DNA from: Streptomycetaceae bacterium
Lineage (GTDB): Bacteria; Actinomycetota; Actinomycetes; Nanopelagicales; Nanopelagicaceae
DNA: 12,848 bases
Assembly (NCBI GenBank): GCA_027488165.1
Contig: JAIYCF010000095.1
Coordinates: 1 to 12,848, forward strand
Direction: 5' to 3'
Below, piece after piece: positions 12,785-12,848 of the stretch. The notes beneath the pieces were generated by a model that saw only the letters and a list, made by a program, of their open reading frames with translations, was not told where the DNA came from and ran no database searches. A program made the translations under genes and the position numbers. Each line of letters opens with the position of its first letter. The first letter of the stretch is position 1.

Positions 12785-12848
12785 CTAAACTCTCTCCACA
12801 ATCGGCATGCTGCGTAACCCGCGTTCGAGGTGCCATTGTAAGTAAGCA
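12785..12848 (-). CDS. recO: DNA repair protein RecO, C-terminal end only
   Basis: On the minus strand, in a different frame from uppS, the codons from the right edge read AYLQWHLERGLRSMP and then IVERV before TAG at 12785-12787. LQWHLERGLRS is the characteristic ending of actinobacterial RecO, the recombination mediator that helps load RecA on single-stranded DNA. Only about 20 residues are visible, so the call rests on this short match and on the recO-uppS gene order, which from memory is conserved in actinobacteria. The stop lies five bases before the GTG chosen for uppS, suggesting one operon. Confidence 0.75.
   Translation of the reverse strand, partial: AYLQWHLERGLRSMPIVERV

Noticed and set aside
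1..12848. Mobile elements, CRISPR array, prophage or defence genes
   Set aside because: No transposase, integrase, spaced direct repeats or recognisable defence proteins were seen; all long frames are core genes or their shadows.

Overview
This window looks like a chromosomal segment of a streamlined, moderate-GC actinobacterium. The gene content and style suggest a freshwater acI/Nanopelagicales-like lineage, but that assignment is an inference. The evidence is the actinobacterial protein signatures (single-chain GlyRS, actinobacterial-type Zur, UppS and DusB), the gene order glyS / zur / uppS / recO and dgt-dnaG-tRNA-Asn, very short intergenic gaps, and apparent leaderless promoters. No stretch longer than about 75 bases lacks an annotated gene. 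I see no insertion sequence, prophage, CRISPR array or attachment site.

Layout. (1) Positions 1-1714, plus strand: the end of galT overlapping galK, a Leloir galactose pair. (2) Positions 1711-4013, minus strand: a free-standing ACT-domain protein whose stop codon interlocks with that of galK; a secreted HtrA-type serine protease with a PDZ domain; and a membrane protein joining a DoxX/DoxD-like four-helix domain to a C-terminal Rieske [2Fe-2S] domain. (3) Positions 4051-10428, minus strand: a long information-processing cluster transcribed glyS -> dusB -> DUF218 membrane protein -> dgt -> dnaG -> tRNA-Asn, with junctions of 3 nt, a 4-nt overlap, 4 nt, 28 nt and 55 nt. (4) Positions 10492-10761, minus strand: a small ABM-fold protein. 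(5) Positions 10799-12058, plus strand: a zinc cassette made of a 21-bp Fur/Zur-type palindrome, a ZIP metal transporter with a His-rich tail, and a Zur repressor joined by TAATG. (6) Positions 12069-12848, minus strand: uppS, preceded by the last codons of recO, which enters from the right edge.

How the genes work together. galT and galK feed galactose into UDP-sugar metabolism. The glyS-to-tRNA cluster serves translation (GlyRS, tRNA dihydrouridine, tRNA-Asn) and replication (primase, dNTP hydrolase). The ZIP-zur pair reads as a self-contained zinc homeostasis switch: Zur with zinc would bind the palindrome over the -35 region and shut off both genes. uppS makes the polyprenyl carrier precursor for cell-wall synthesis.

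Most of this is ordinary core genome, and I do not see an obviously new defence or mobile system. The points most worth a second look are the autoregulated leaderless ZIP-zur operon, the DoxX-Rieske fusion with an internal twin-arginine segment, a TANNNT hexamer exactly six bases before the start codon of six genes, and three start-codon corrections (glyS, ZIP gene, uppS).
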